A DNA stretch of 43,866 nucleotides. Source: Sulfobacillus acidophilus. Its GTDB lineage: Bacteria > Bacillota > Sulfobacillia > Sulfobacillales > Sulfobacillaceae. The translations under genes were made by a program, and so were the position numbers. Below are positions 6,101 through 13,071 of this stretch, in pieces. Position 1 is the first letter of the stretch, and the number at the start of each line of letters is the position of its first letter. Below the pieces are notes generated by a model that worked only from the letters and a program-made list of their open reading frames with translations, made no database searches and had not been told where the DNA came from. The stretch lies in contig PXYV01000027.1 in assembly GCA_003023745.1 (NCBI GenBank), positions 1-43,866 of the forward strand. The letters are read 5' to 3'.

Positions 6101-8465
6101 ATATCTGCCCGCTTACGACAACGCCTGATTTGACCGACTCTCTAAGCGCCTCCAACCGCTGACGATCCTCGGGTTCGGGCACCGTCAAACGATAGGCCGA
6201 GCATGCCTCTGTCAGATGTGATGCAATCCCCATGAGAGCCAGCATTAACTGCATGTCGTGTAGAATGACATAGCTCAGACAATTGATCTCACGATTGGCC
6301 TCATCACCTATTGAATCAAAAACGCCGACAATGAAAGCCGCCATAACCCTCGTGTCCGCCCGCAGCACGCCATCCAGGACCGCAACACCGTTAGGTGTCA
6401 GCGTTGAGGGTTGGAAGAGGGATGACCTTTCCGCGACTATCATCCGATTGTTTTCTCCCGACGGTTGCACTTGCTCCGGATGCGCAGCCGGCGTCGGTAC
6501 AAGACACTGTTGCCCCATTGCATACCCAATCCGGTACGCTGCGCGCTCCTCCAAGTACGCGGAACCGGAAGACGGCGGTGGGTATGAGGTAGAGCAATTA
6601 CCCCCATCGCTCAGATCTGCTCCGACCAAACTCAAAATTTTGTCGCCGATGGAGAGATCCTTCAACGGGACGGTCTGAATGCGGCCATTGCGGATCACTC
6701 CCATTTTGTGTTCCTCGGTGACTTCAACCGAAAGCCCGCGCGCTGTAGTGACCCGCCATAACTGTTTAGTACCGTTGTGAAACTGGGCCGTGATAGGCTT
6801 AAGTCCCAGATGAGTCACGGCGCTGAAGTGCTCTCCGCGTCGCATCCGCTCAAAAAGTTCCGCAGCAGGAATCAACCCGTGATTGGTGGCAATGCGGGTT
6901 TCCCCGGCAAAACAACCGCCTTGTTCAACCAATCCCGTGGCACGCGAGAACAAATCCATCCAAGAAACGGCTCCCGAAGACCGTCCGTTCACGCCGCGTA
7001 CAATCGTGCGCTGGGGGCGCAGGGACGAAATGTTGATCCCAACCCCTCCACCCCGACTCATAATTTCAATCATCTGCCCCAATGTGGTGACAATCCCCTG
7101 CCGACTATCTTGAGGCGATGGGATAACATAACATTGCCGCGTAAGATACCCTTGGCCGACTACCATGGTATGCGTTTGCGGTTCGTTACAACAAAACACC
7201 TCCTCTACCCGGTCCGTAGCGTCCACCGACACAACCCTCACCGTGTCGAGCCGGTCGACACGTCGGCTCCAGAGCTGGCGATGAGCCGCAAGGAGAAGAT
7301 CTTGGACCTGTACCGTTGTCGGGTAAAATCTAACCGACGACACCGACTCTTCACCTGCGCCCAGATGATTGGCCAGCTCCAGAAGCTCGATTTTGTCGAG
7401 TATAAAGCCAGCGGACGGCGCATGCTCACGCACCGTCTCTAGCACACGGCCTGGCAACTCGCTTAAGACGACAGCGCCCTGACTGTCTATTGTGCCATGA
7501 AGGGCGATCAGGCCTGCGATAAATCCGCGCCAATAAGAGCCATCGGCCTCTTCACGGGGCAGCTCAAAAAACTCCTTGGGCGTACCAGCCAAAAGCTCTG
7601 TCGGGGATGATTGACCCACGCCTGCCAGATATGGTCGAATGTATTCAACCAACGTGTCCCGCTCTTGCGCAAAAGCAGGGGCTTGGGACCGACTTGCGCC
7701 AAAGGCCAGTCCATGCGCGATGCCTCGCCCGTCCATCGCCGGCTTGGGAGAGGGTTGAATGGGAATCCGGCGCCCAACCAAATCAAGGGTGGTGACCGTC
7801 TCGGTATCCGAAGTCTCTCGCGTGACAATCCACTCGTGTGCGGCTGTCGCATAAATCAGATCCCCGTTCTCTAATGTCACTCGATACAGTGGCTGAACCC
7901 CGTAGGAGCTAAAAATAGCCGTACGAAACTGACCACCTTGCGTCAGGATAGATACCGGCCCCGATAATTCGTAAATGCGCCGAAGGCCGTCTTGGGTGTG
8001 AATTAAGGTTTCTTTAGCGACACAATTAAAATAGGTCAGTTCTTGTCCGGTTCCGGCTCCAGCCCAAATGCGGCCGCCGGGTACAAATTTTAACGATGCA
8101 ATTTCACGAGCAAAACTGTCTTCGACATCTTTTTGCACATGCGGGCGTTCGACGGCCGCCACGCCTTTAGCAATACGGCGCGCGACATCGTGAATGGTGG
8201 TTTCCAACGGGCGGTCGCATTCGTTGTAGCGGCGCTCGATCAATTCTCCCTTTTGTGGACCGGTGATGAGTTCGATCGATAAGAAATCATCATCTAACAG
8301 CGACCTAACCACGCCCACGTCCTTTTTGGGCCACTTGGGATGGGGTTCCACGAGTGCGATCACAAGATCCCCCACTTGAAAGCGACGTTGCGGGTCTTTC
8401 ATTGTATATCGGTCCAAAAATATCTTCCAACTCAGCTCGGATTGAAATCCGGTCTGTAACTGCAT
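3123..8465 (-). CDS. nrdJ: Adenosylcobalamin-dependent ribonucleotide reductase with three inteins
   Basis: Class II RNR reduces ribonucleotides to deoxyribonucleotides in the cytosol using adenosylcobalamin. The frame holds about 833 extein residues interrupted by inteins of 297, 337 and 313 residues. The conserved order is FVPGGRIWAGAG, YFN|CYVIPSP (reducing Cys), GGGVGIN, VEQGG|SRRGA, STNP|CAEQPLPAWGVC (thiyl-radical Cys, Glu and second reducing Cys), APTGTVG, a TSCPD-type domain and a C-terminal zinc-like tail with CPQC and CTAC. The N-terminus has an SH3-like GDLV segment rather than a visible ATP cone. ATG 8465 is chosen because AGGGGGAG lies about ten bases upstream. The longer frame to 8501 overlaps nrdR and lacks a site. 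nrdR lies 19 bases upstream in the same operon. Without splicing the enzyme would be inactive. Confidence 0.96.
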   Translation of the reverse strand: MQLQTGFQSELSWKIFLDRYTMKDPQRRFQVGDLVIALVEPHPKWPKKDVGVVRSLLDDDFLSIELITGPQKGELIERRYNECDRPLETTIHDVARRIAKGVAAVERPHVQKDVEDSFAREIASLKFVPGGRIWAGAGTGQELTYFNCVAKETLIHTQDGLRRIYELSGPVSILTQGGQFRTAIFSSYGVQPLYRVTLENGDLIYATAAHEWIVTRETSDTETVTTLDLVGRRIPIQPSPKPAMDGRGIAHGLAFGASRSQAPAFAQERDTLVEYIRPYLAGVGQSSPTELLAGTPKEFFELPREEADGSYWRGFIAGLIALHGTIDSQGAVVLSELPGRVLETVREHAPSAGFILDKIELLELANHLGAGEESVSSVRFYPTTVQVQDLLLAAHRQLWSRRVDRLDTVRVVSVDATDRVEEVFCCNEPQTHTMVVGQGYLTRQCYVIPSPQDSRQGIVTTLGQMIEIMSRGGGVGINISSLRPQRTIVRGVNGRSSGAVSWMDLFSRATGLVEQGGCFAGETRIATNHGLIPAAELFERMRRGEHFSAVTHLGLKPITAQFHNGTKQLWRVTTARGLSVEVTEEHKMGVIRNGRIQTVPLKDLSIGDKILSLVGADLSDGGNCSTSYPPPSSGSAYLEERAAYRIGYAMGQQCLVPTPAAHPEQVQPSGENNRMIVAERSSLFQPSTLTPNGVAVLDGVLRADTRVMAAFIVGVFDSIGDEANREINCLSYVILHDMQLMLALMGIASHLTEACSAYRLTVPEPEDRQRLEALRESVKSGVVVSGQISRRGSRNRWADGAVYGQSTAVMVEESWSSVMPETITEVVPTRVAPVYDFEVADVHMLCGDGLYTSNSRRGALMLQIEDWHPDVWRFINVKKTPGMVENANISVRISDRFMEAVKNDGDWELVFPDTTDPEYDDLWDGNLENWRQHGKPVVHYETVKARQLWNAIIEGAWQAAEPGIVFDERHEKDSNSWYFNPLISTNPCVAGDTLIATNEGLFRAEDLYHTHRPLSVLLDERFGAGSIGSASPVFMTGIKPLVRISTREGYSVRVTPEHRIYSDERGWVAAGELNMGEAIRVRLQVGGFGSNGTVDEGRRLGNMLRSVARLCTHRPDGNLESRLVTMGIRESGPTRFGFNQAALHIAEVAWACDLKKIPAEVLAGCRDMQRGFLQTLFSTPDVGNWPRLRSTSLSLLQEVQQLLLNFGVYSRIDEVCGACAFYELTVSTRSVAQYWGQIDARYDAQVRDLGFDREDEADPVGVDEWVAHVTEVTEDGVEPVYDLTEFQTHSFSANGLVVHNCAEQPLPAWGVCTLGHINLAAFYDQDAQDVDWDGLRATIRMGTRFLDDIVDATPYFFKENFENQQRERRIGLGTMGLGELLIRLQLRYGSPESIAFIDRLYEFIATEAYLYDVELAKEKGAFPAFVPEKYLASGFMQRMPEVVRSAIREHGTRNVTILTQAPTGTVGSMVNTSTGIEPFYALTYYRQSRLGFDEQYVRVAQEWIDAHPEERLPDYFVGAMDLTPEEHVRVQAAIQRWTDSSISKTANAPSSYTIEDTAKLYELAYDLGCKGVTIYRDQSRQEQVLHLSDSAKADSDRKPDTHLLSTGVDVEVYPLPAQVNGRTYRKETPAGTARVVINEVDGSPFEVFMLLGRAGSEVQSFMEALGRIISLYLRSNGNLTARRRLELVADQLKGIGGANQMGFGAGRVLSVVDGIGKLLESHLNQGQGESLAAEPQSVRPLSTDRRTPNATYDLCPQCDAPSLIYEEGCQHCTACGYSKC
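4566..5504 (-). other. Intein 3 in NrdJ, before the thiyl-radical cysteine
   Basis: This is a 313-residue in-frame insert between STNP and CAEQPLP. It begins CVAGDTLIATNEG, has block B TPEH and ends PVYDLTEFQTHSF...LVVHN before the +1 Cys. This is the most canonical of the three, with an intact His-Asn end. RGFLQTLFSTPDVG followed by SLSLLQEVQQLLLNFGV is a recognisable but altered LAGLIDADG endonuclease relic. Confidence 0.94.
5904..6914 (-). other. Intein 2 in NrdJ, in the SRRGA loop
   Basis: This is a 337-residue in-frame insert between VEQGG and SRRGALM. It begins CFAGETRIATNHG, has block B TEEH and ends PVYDFEVADVHML...YTSN with Ser as the +1 residue. The terminal Asn is present but the penultimate residue is Ser instead of His. 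AAFIVGVFDSIGDE resembles a second LAGLIDADG helix, and the first one is unrecognisable, so the endonuclease is probably inactive. Confidence 0.92.
7134..8024 (-). other. Intein 1 in NrdJ, before the reducing cysteine
   Basis: This is a 297-residue in-frame insert between YFN and CYVIPSP. It starts with Cys (CVAKETLIHTQDG), has the block B motif TAAH (YATAAHEWI), and ends GYLTRQ before the +1 Cys. The usual His-Asn end is replaced by Arg-Gln. Gln-ending inteins are known, but the missing penultimate His is unusual. A segment RGFIAGLIALHGTID looks like a decayed LAGLIDADG motif without its acidic residue. Confidence 0.92.
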
Positions 8466-8484
8466 ATGGATACGTCTCCCCCTC

Positions 8485-8952
8485 TTAATCTCGCCGCCCA
8501 TGAGCCTGAATTAAGCGCTCTAGCTCCTGGCGAAAGCCTTCAATGTCGGTAAACTGACGATATACCGATGCAAAGCGCACGTAAGCCACTTCATCTAAGT
8601 CGCGCAGTTCCTGAATAACGAGTTCTCCAATCACTCGCGTTGAAACCTCTCCTAACGCGAGATCACGTACGCTGCGCTCAACCCGACTCACCACTTCTTC
8701 TAATGATTCCAAGGAAATCGGTCGTTTTTCACATGCGGTCAATAAGCCTCGAAGAACCTTCCCGCGGTCAAATGCCTCACGCCGGCCATCTTTCTTCACG
8801 ACCCAGACCGGGATCTCTTCGACCCGCTCATACGATGTGAAGCGCCGATGGCAATCAAGACACTCACGGCGCCGACGGATAGCTTGTCCATCTTGAGTTG
8901 GACGCGAATCGAGAACCTTGGTATCCTCGAAGTGGCAAAATGGGCAACGCAT
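8485..8952 (-). CDS. nrdR: Transcriptional repressor NrdR
   Basis: This 155-residue protein is full length for NrdR. It has an N-terminal zinc ribbon with Cys at 3, 6, 31 and 34 (MRCPFC...ECLDC), RRRRE and [10 protein letters not shown], then an ATP-cone domain at about 49-139 ([16 protein letters not shown]...). NrdR senses ATP/dATP and represses ribonucleotide reductase genes by binding paired NrdR boxes. The start at 8952 has AGGGG eight bases upstream. It is the first gene of the nrdR-nrdJ operon, so it likely controls both itself and nrdJ through the sites at 8961-9005. Confidence 0.97.
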   Translation of the reverse strand: MRCPFCHFEDTKVLDSRPTQDGQAIRRRRECLDCHRRFTSYERVEEIPVWVVKKDGRREAFDRGKVLRGLLTACEKRPISLESLEEVVSRVERSVRDLALGEVSTRVIGELVIQELRDLDEVAYVRFASVYRQFTDIEGFRQELERLIQAHGRRD

Positions 8953-8960
8953 CAGATCAA

Positions 8961-9005
8961 CCCCTATATCTAGTACCTTTGGTATTATAACAGCTACTAT
9001 AGGTC
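8961..9005 (-). promoter_or_regulatory. nrdR promoter with two NrdR-box-like sites
   Basis: On the minus strand a perfect TATAAT (8984-8989) is flanked by two related imperfect palindromes. One is GACCTATAGTAGCTGT (8990-9005) and the other is TACTAGATATAGGGG (8961-8975). Their centres are about 30 bases apart, close to three helical turns. NrdR boxes normally come in such pairs around the promoter. The -35 (TTAGCC, 18 bases upstream of the -10) is weak. Confidence 0.6.
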
Positions 9006-9050
9006 GCGGCTAACGATTAGCGGTCATTTTTAGCGCCAGCCGCAAAGACA

Positions 9051-9076
9051 AAAACCCGCACTGCTATGCGGGTTTT
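9051..9076. terminator. Bidirectional Rho-independent terminator
   Basis: The 10-base arms AAAACCCGCA and TGCGGGTTTT pair perfectly around CTGCTA, with T runs at the end on both strands. On the minus strand it lies 33 bases after the small membrane protein gene and insulates nrdR from upstream transcription. Confidence 0.85.
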
Positions 9077-9108
9077 ACTCGGATTGCGCCAAAGTTACGA
9101 CAACAAAT

Positions 9109-9288
9109 TTAACGTAAAATGCGGTACGCCCAAACACCTGATCCCACTAATACGATTAATCCGAAAAGGAGACTGCCAATCCCGAGAGCGCCGAGCACGG
9201 TTAACACCGCCCCCGCTCCTAGTCCCCACGTCGCCCAGCGCAGTCGGGGACGCTGTCGCTCAATATTGCCCCACTTTTTCGGCACCAT
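9109..9288 (-). CDS. Small membrane protein, 59 residues
   Basis: This short frame starts ATG 9288 with GAGGTGAT nine bases upstream and ends at TAA 9109-9111, just before the terminator. The protein begins MVPKKWGNIERQRPRLRW, a basic cytoplasmic head. It continues with one long or two short hydrophobic segments (about residues 21-54) rich in Gly, Leu and Val, and ends AYRILR. I do not recognise a family. The clean binding site, terminator and bias towards hydrophobic residues support a real gene. It lies 53 bases downstream of the glycosyltransferase fusion and could be cotranscribed with it. Confidence 0.6.
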   Translation of the reverse strand: MVPKKWGNIERQRPRLRWATWGLGAGAVLTVLGALGIGSLLFGLIVLVGSGVWAYRILR

Positions 9289-9341
9289 CGTTCATCACCT
9301 CATCTCTCTGCACTCATCATACTCCCATTTCCGCCGAAATC

Positions 9342-12005
9342 CTAATCGCTTAATTCTTGCACGAGCAAATTTCCACTGAGAGTGCTCTGCAACAACGCAT
9401 TGGAAACGACGAGAGGCGCCGCTGGACCAATCTTTCCAACGTTCCAGGGATCTTGGCTGACCATTGCTCCAGTGCGTGCCGAAAGTTGATAAATGGTGCC
9501 ATTCATTCCCGCCACCAACAAATAATGGCCAATCTGAACGGGATTAGCAGTCACTCCCGTCGGCAAGTTACGTGCCCACAAAATGGTTCCGGTCCGGGCC
9601 CGCACGGCTACCACTTGATGCGACGCCGGGCTGCCAATGAAGACAGAAGATGCCGACGCTAAAGGAATTCCCTCTTCTTCCTGGTCGAGGGACGAAATTT
9701 GTCCGCGCCCCAGCGAGAGAGACCATTGGATCCGCCCGTCTTTGCGATCGATGGCAAAAAGCCGCTGTGAGATGGTGCGCCCGCGGCCGTCATGACTAAT
9801 GTCGGGGACCCCGGCGATGAACAACATCTGCCCATTCGTGGCTACAGAACAGTCGGAGAGTCCGCTTTTGACAGGTAAATCCGATGCCCACGAAACTTGG
9901 TGTGATATCACGTTGATGGACCATACTGTCGAGCGAGTCGCGGGATAGGCGGAAAAATAACTATTCGTGGCCACGTACAACTGATCGCCGACCAAAATGG
10001 GGCTAGACATACTGTCAAACCCTCCAAGCCGCATCGACCACAGCAATCGCCCCGTCTTAAGTTGGACTGCGATAAGGCGGCTATCTCCGGTCACATCGTA
10101 CACGACTCCGGCGTTGACAACCGGCGTCGGCATAACTTCTCCGGTGGTGGGATAAAACCACGTTTCATGCCCGGTGGTTTTATTAAACGCCATCAAACCA
10201 TTGGTGCCAGTCCCGCGCACCCAACCTAATTTTGGGCTGAAATCGCGAAACGTGTTGTTGCCCAGGCCAACCACCACCAGATTATTGTCCACTAATGGCG
10301 TGGTCATGACCATGTTGGGCAATCCGACCGCCCAGTCGACGGCTCCGCTAAGAATATTGATCGCGTACAATTGATTGCCGTTGGTGCCTACATAGGCCGT
10401 GTGGCCTGACACAGACGGTGCCTCGACCAACGGTGCCTGTGAGAGTGTTAGGCGATAGCTGCGGTGTAAGACAAACGGGGCCTGATAAGCGCTGTTATGC
10501 GTGGCAGCACCGCGAAAGACGGTCCAAGGCCGGGGCAACGTCGGTAGCTGAACCCCCCTCAGCACATTCGTACGCCAAGGACGGCCCATTCTAAGCTTCG
10601 GACTCAATGTCAAGGCAAAACTTTGCGTGCTGGGTGCACTGTTGCTGCGCACGCGCGGATCCCAACTGCTGGGCCAAAAAACCGATTGGTAAAAATGCGA
10701 GGGCACCGCCATACCGACCCATAGCGGCAAACAGTAGGCTATCGTCAGGGTGGTAAACCCTCCCCATCCCCCGAGCCCCCATCGAACCCATCGCCGAATC
10801 GATTTTCGATGCGACACCGCTTGCCAGGCGACGATAAACCCTGCAGCCGCCGCGATATCCAGGCCAAGCGAGGCCGTTGTAAAATAGTACAAGAATTTCG
10901 AACGTGGGGTCGCCAACCAGGTCGCGTAAAAGCATAGGAACCACAGTGCTAAAAACCCCCAAGGCACCAGCGCGCCGCGATGGCGGCGCACCCACCATAT
11001 ACCTAAAATTAGGCTTAGCATACCGGTCCATACGATTACCGGGTCCGAAAAGGCCATCAAACGAATCGCGTGTCTCGCTCCAATCGAGATCAACATGGCG
11101 GTCGGCCGCGGGATTCCCAGCCAGGTCCAGGCATTGGCGGTCCAGGGATGAAAAAATCGCAAGGTCCACATCCCTTTAAGCATGAGCCATTGCAGTTTGA
11201 AAAAGGCCCAAAACGGATCCCTGGGCAGCCATGATTCACGAAATCCTGATGACCAGCTATAAAAATAACTGCTGTAATAAATGACAAAGGGAGCGATGGT
11301 GGTAGCCGGAATCCACTGCCGATACGCGCGGCGGGCCTGAGGACTTGCGCACAAAAACCAAATCCAGGCTAATAAGATGGCTTGACCGCCGATCCACTCC
11401 GAGGCGAGTCCCAGCCCCAACACGACACCCAATCCGAGCCATCGCCACCACAGAACAGGTTCGCCGCGGGAGAGGCGGTTCGTGACCGTCAATAGGATCC
11501 AAAGGCCTGCTACGACCAGTGTCACAGCCGGCGCATCGGGCAGCGCCACCCGTGACATCACGATAGCCAAGCCATCCAGCGCGGCCAGTGCCGCGGCGAT
11601 CACGGCAACGATGCGTTGTTGCCACAGTTCCCATGCAATCCCCGCAACCAGCAGGGGCAAAACCGTCCCGGCGAGAACACCGGGCAGTCGCCACGCCCAC
11701 GCATGCTGCCCGAACGTCAAAATCGCCAGGGCGATTAGCTCTTTAGCCAGTGGTGGGTGCGACAACAAGTTGGGGTCGATGCCCGGGATCATATTCTTCA
11801 CGGGAATAATGGGGCGACGCCGCAGCAATACTTCCGCCGCCGGCACATAATAATACTCGTCATAAATCAGCCCCGGATACGACCCGACACCCACTGCCCG
11901 CACCACCAAGTTCAATAGGGTGATGAGGGCCAATAATACCGTGTACCAGCCGGGTTTCCTTCGAACTTTGGGCCAAGACCATTCACGAACATTCGGGTAC
12001 GCCAT
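9342..12005 (-). CDS. PMT-family glycosyltransferase fused to a PQQ-type beta-propeller
   Basis: The first half (to about residue 435) is a multi-pass membrane protein with the hallmarks of the GT-C / protein O-mannosyltransferase family. A first membrane helix is followed by GLIYDEYYYVPAAE with the Asp-Glu pair, then LLSHPPLAKELIA and about a dozen hydrophobic segments. Such enzymes use a lipid-linked sugar on the outer face. From about residue 490 it becomes a soluble domain with repeated units such as LYAINILSGAVDW, LIAVQLKTGRLLW, LFAIDRKDGRIQW and VVAVRARTGTILW, typical of PQQ-like beta-propeller blades. Propeller and glycosyltransferase in one chain is uncommon. ATG 12005 is preferred (GGGGG five bases upstream) over 12017. 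It belongs to the minus-strand run with yajQ and the CoA-binding protein. Confidence 0.88.
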   Translation of the reverse strand: MAYPNVREWSWPKVRRKPGWYTVLLALITLLNLVVRAVGVGSYPGLIYDEYYYVPAAEVLLRRRPIIPVKNMIPGIDPNLLSHPPLAKELIALAILTFGQHAWAWRLPGVLAGTVLPLLVAGIAWELWQQRIVAVIAAALAALDGLAIVMSRVALPDAPAVTLVVAGLWILLTVTNRLSRGEPVLWWRWLGLGVVLGLGLASEWIGGQAILLAWIWFLCASPQARRAYRQWIPATTIAPFVIYYSSYFYSWSSGFRESWLPRDPFWAFFKLQWLMLKGMWTLRFFHPWTANAWTWLGIPRPTAMLISIGARHAIRLMAFSDPVIVWTGMLSLILGIWWVRRHRGALVPWGFLALWFLCFYATWLATPRSKFLYYFTTASLGLDIAAAAGFIVAWQAVSHRKSIRRWVRWGLGGWGGFTTLTIAYCLPLWVGMAVPSHFYQSVFWPSSWDPRVRSNSAPSTQSFALTLSPKLRMGRPWRTNVLRGVQLPTLPRPWTVFRGAATHNSAYQAPFVLHRSYRLTLSQAPLVEAPSVSGHTAYVGTNGNQLYAINILSGAVDWAVGLPNMVMTTPLVDNNLVVVGLGNNTFRDFSPKLGWVRGTGTNGLMAFNKTTGHETWFYPTTGEVMPTPVVNAGVVYDVTGDSRLIAVQLKTGRLLWSMRLGGFDSMSSPILVGDQLYVATNSYFSAYPATRSTVWSINVISHQVSWASDLPVKSGLSDCSVATNGQMLFIAGVPDISHDGRGRTISQRLFAIDRKDGRIQWSLSLGRGQISSLDQEEEGIPLASASSVFIGSPASHQVVAVRARTGTILWARNLPTGVTANPVQIGHYLLVAGMNGTIYQLSARTGAMVSQDPWNVGKIGPAAPLVVSNALLQSTLSGNLLVQELSD

Positions 12006-12036
12006 GCCTGCCCCCATTTTCTAGGGGCTGTGCCCC

Positions 12037-12540
12037 CTATGCGGTGCGGAAATTGTTGAAGACCAGTTCGATCCCGAAATCTTGTCCTTTAAGGTGCTGA
12101 ATGACAGCCTGTAAGTCGTCGCGATTTTTTCCGCTGACGCGAATGGCGTTGCCTTGAATCTGCGATTCGACCTTGAGCCCGAGTCCCCGTATGGCCTTTT
12201 GAATCTTCTTGGCGATCTCGGTTTCAATTCCCGACTTTATGGTCACTGTGAGGCGTTGCCGATTCATCCCGTGGTTCTCAGCCGGACCAAAGTCGAGAAA
12301 TTTAAGCGAGACTTGCCGGCGTGCCATTTTTTCTCCCAAGACCGCCTTCAGGGAATCCATCATTAACCCCTCTGGCGCATCCAATACTACCTGATGGGTA
12401 GACGCATCATACTCTACCGTAATATCGTGCCCACGAAAATCGTATCGCGTACTCGTTTCCCGCCGGGTTTGGTCTAATGCGTTCAGCACTTCCGACCAAT
12501 TCGGCTCCGACACAATATCAAACGAACTCTCCTTGGGCAC
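12037..12540 (-). CDS. yajQ: YajQ family nucleotide-binding protein
   Basis: This 167-residue protein is full length for YajQ/UPF0234. It starts with SSFDIVSEPNWSEVLNALDQ, then TRYDFRGHDITVEY, and ends with IRVSGKNRDDLQAVIQHLK and FGIELVFNNFR. The fold is two ferredoxin-like domains. Some members bind cyclic di-GMP, others bind nucleic acids or nucleotides. The gene lies two bases after the CoA-binding protein gene and is cotranscribed with it. Confidence 0.95.
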   Translation of the reverse strand: MPKESSFDIVSEPNWSEVLNALDQTRRETSTRYDFRGHDITVEYDASTHQVVLDAPEGLMMDSLKAVLGEKMARRQVSLKFLDFGPAENHGMNRQRLTVTIKSGIETEIAKKIQKAIRGLGLKVESQIQGNAIRVSGKNRDDLQAVIQHLKGQDFGIELVFNNFRTA

Positions 12541-12542
12541 TG

Positions 12543-12941
12543 TTAACCTCCCATCCGTTTTTGATGCTCAATTTTAATACAACGATTTTCCACGTAGTCA
12601 AGTCCCGCGGCCGTTGCAATGGCCTCGGCCAACTCGTTTTCAATTCCTAGTTGTAGCCAAAGCGCCTTCGCGCCAATGCGCACTGCAGCCTCAGCAAATG
12701 GCGGCGTGTCCTCTGAGCGCCGAAACACATCGACCACATCGACCGGTTCGGGCACGTCCTCCAAACGTCCATACACTTTTTCGCCGAGAATCACGTCAGC
12801 CTGAGGATGGATGGGAATGATGCGATAACCGTGATTTTGTAAATACTGTGCGACTTGATGACTGGCGCGGTCTGGTTTGGGTGATAGACCGACCACGGCA
12901 ATTGTATGGCTCTCTTGTAAAATTTTATCGATGGTGTCCAC
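12543..12941 (-). CDS. CoA-binding protein (YccU-like, CoA_binding_2)
   Basis: This 132-residue Rossmann-fold protein starts DKILQESHTIAVVGLSPKPD, the CoA-binding glycine loop, and has YRIIPIHPQ, GEKVYGRLEDVPEPVDVVDVF and a C-terminal ENRCIKIEH. Members bind CoA but the cellular role is unknown. The start is GTG 12941 with GGAGG upstream. It is the first gene of a short minus-strand operon with yajQ and perhaps the glycosyltransferase fusion. Confidence 0.93.
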   Translation of the reverse strand: MDTIDKILQESHTIAVVGLSPKPDRASHQVAQYLQNHGYRIIPIHPQADVILGEKVYGRLEDVPEPVDVVDVFRRSEDTPPFAEAAVRIGAKALWLQLGIENELAEAIATAAGLDYVENRCIKIEHQKRMGG

Positions 12942-12966
12942 GGCACCGCCTCCTTCGTTTGCCCTT

Positions 12967-12996
12967 AGTATAACGAAGACTACAACTTCATGTCAT
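12967..12996 (-). promoter_or_regulatory. Promoter of the CoA-binding protein/yajQ operon
   Basis: On the minus strand, ATGACA (12991-12996) and TATACT (12967-12972) are 18 bases apart. The -10 lies 25 bases before the GTG start. Confidence 0.6.
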
Positions 12997-13031
12997 CTTC
13001 GCGATCCATACCAGTTTGGCGCTTTGAGGGT

Positions 13032-13037
13032 TATAAT
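13032..13037 (+). promoter_or_regulatory. -10 element of the divergent membrane protein gene
   Basis: A perfect TATAAT occurs 34 bases before the GTG start at 13072. No good -35 is visible. Confidence 0.4.
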
Positions 13038-13071
13038 AGCCTTAGACTCAAAGGCGGTGAACACCTAAACC

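Noticed and set aside
6777..7442. Long plus-strand open frame of 221 codons inside nrdJ
   Set aside because: It lies opposite the nrdJ exteins and inteins 1-2. It has no ribosome site and no family pattern, so it is a shadow of the GC-biased coding strand.
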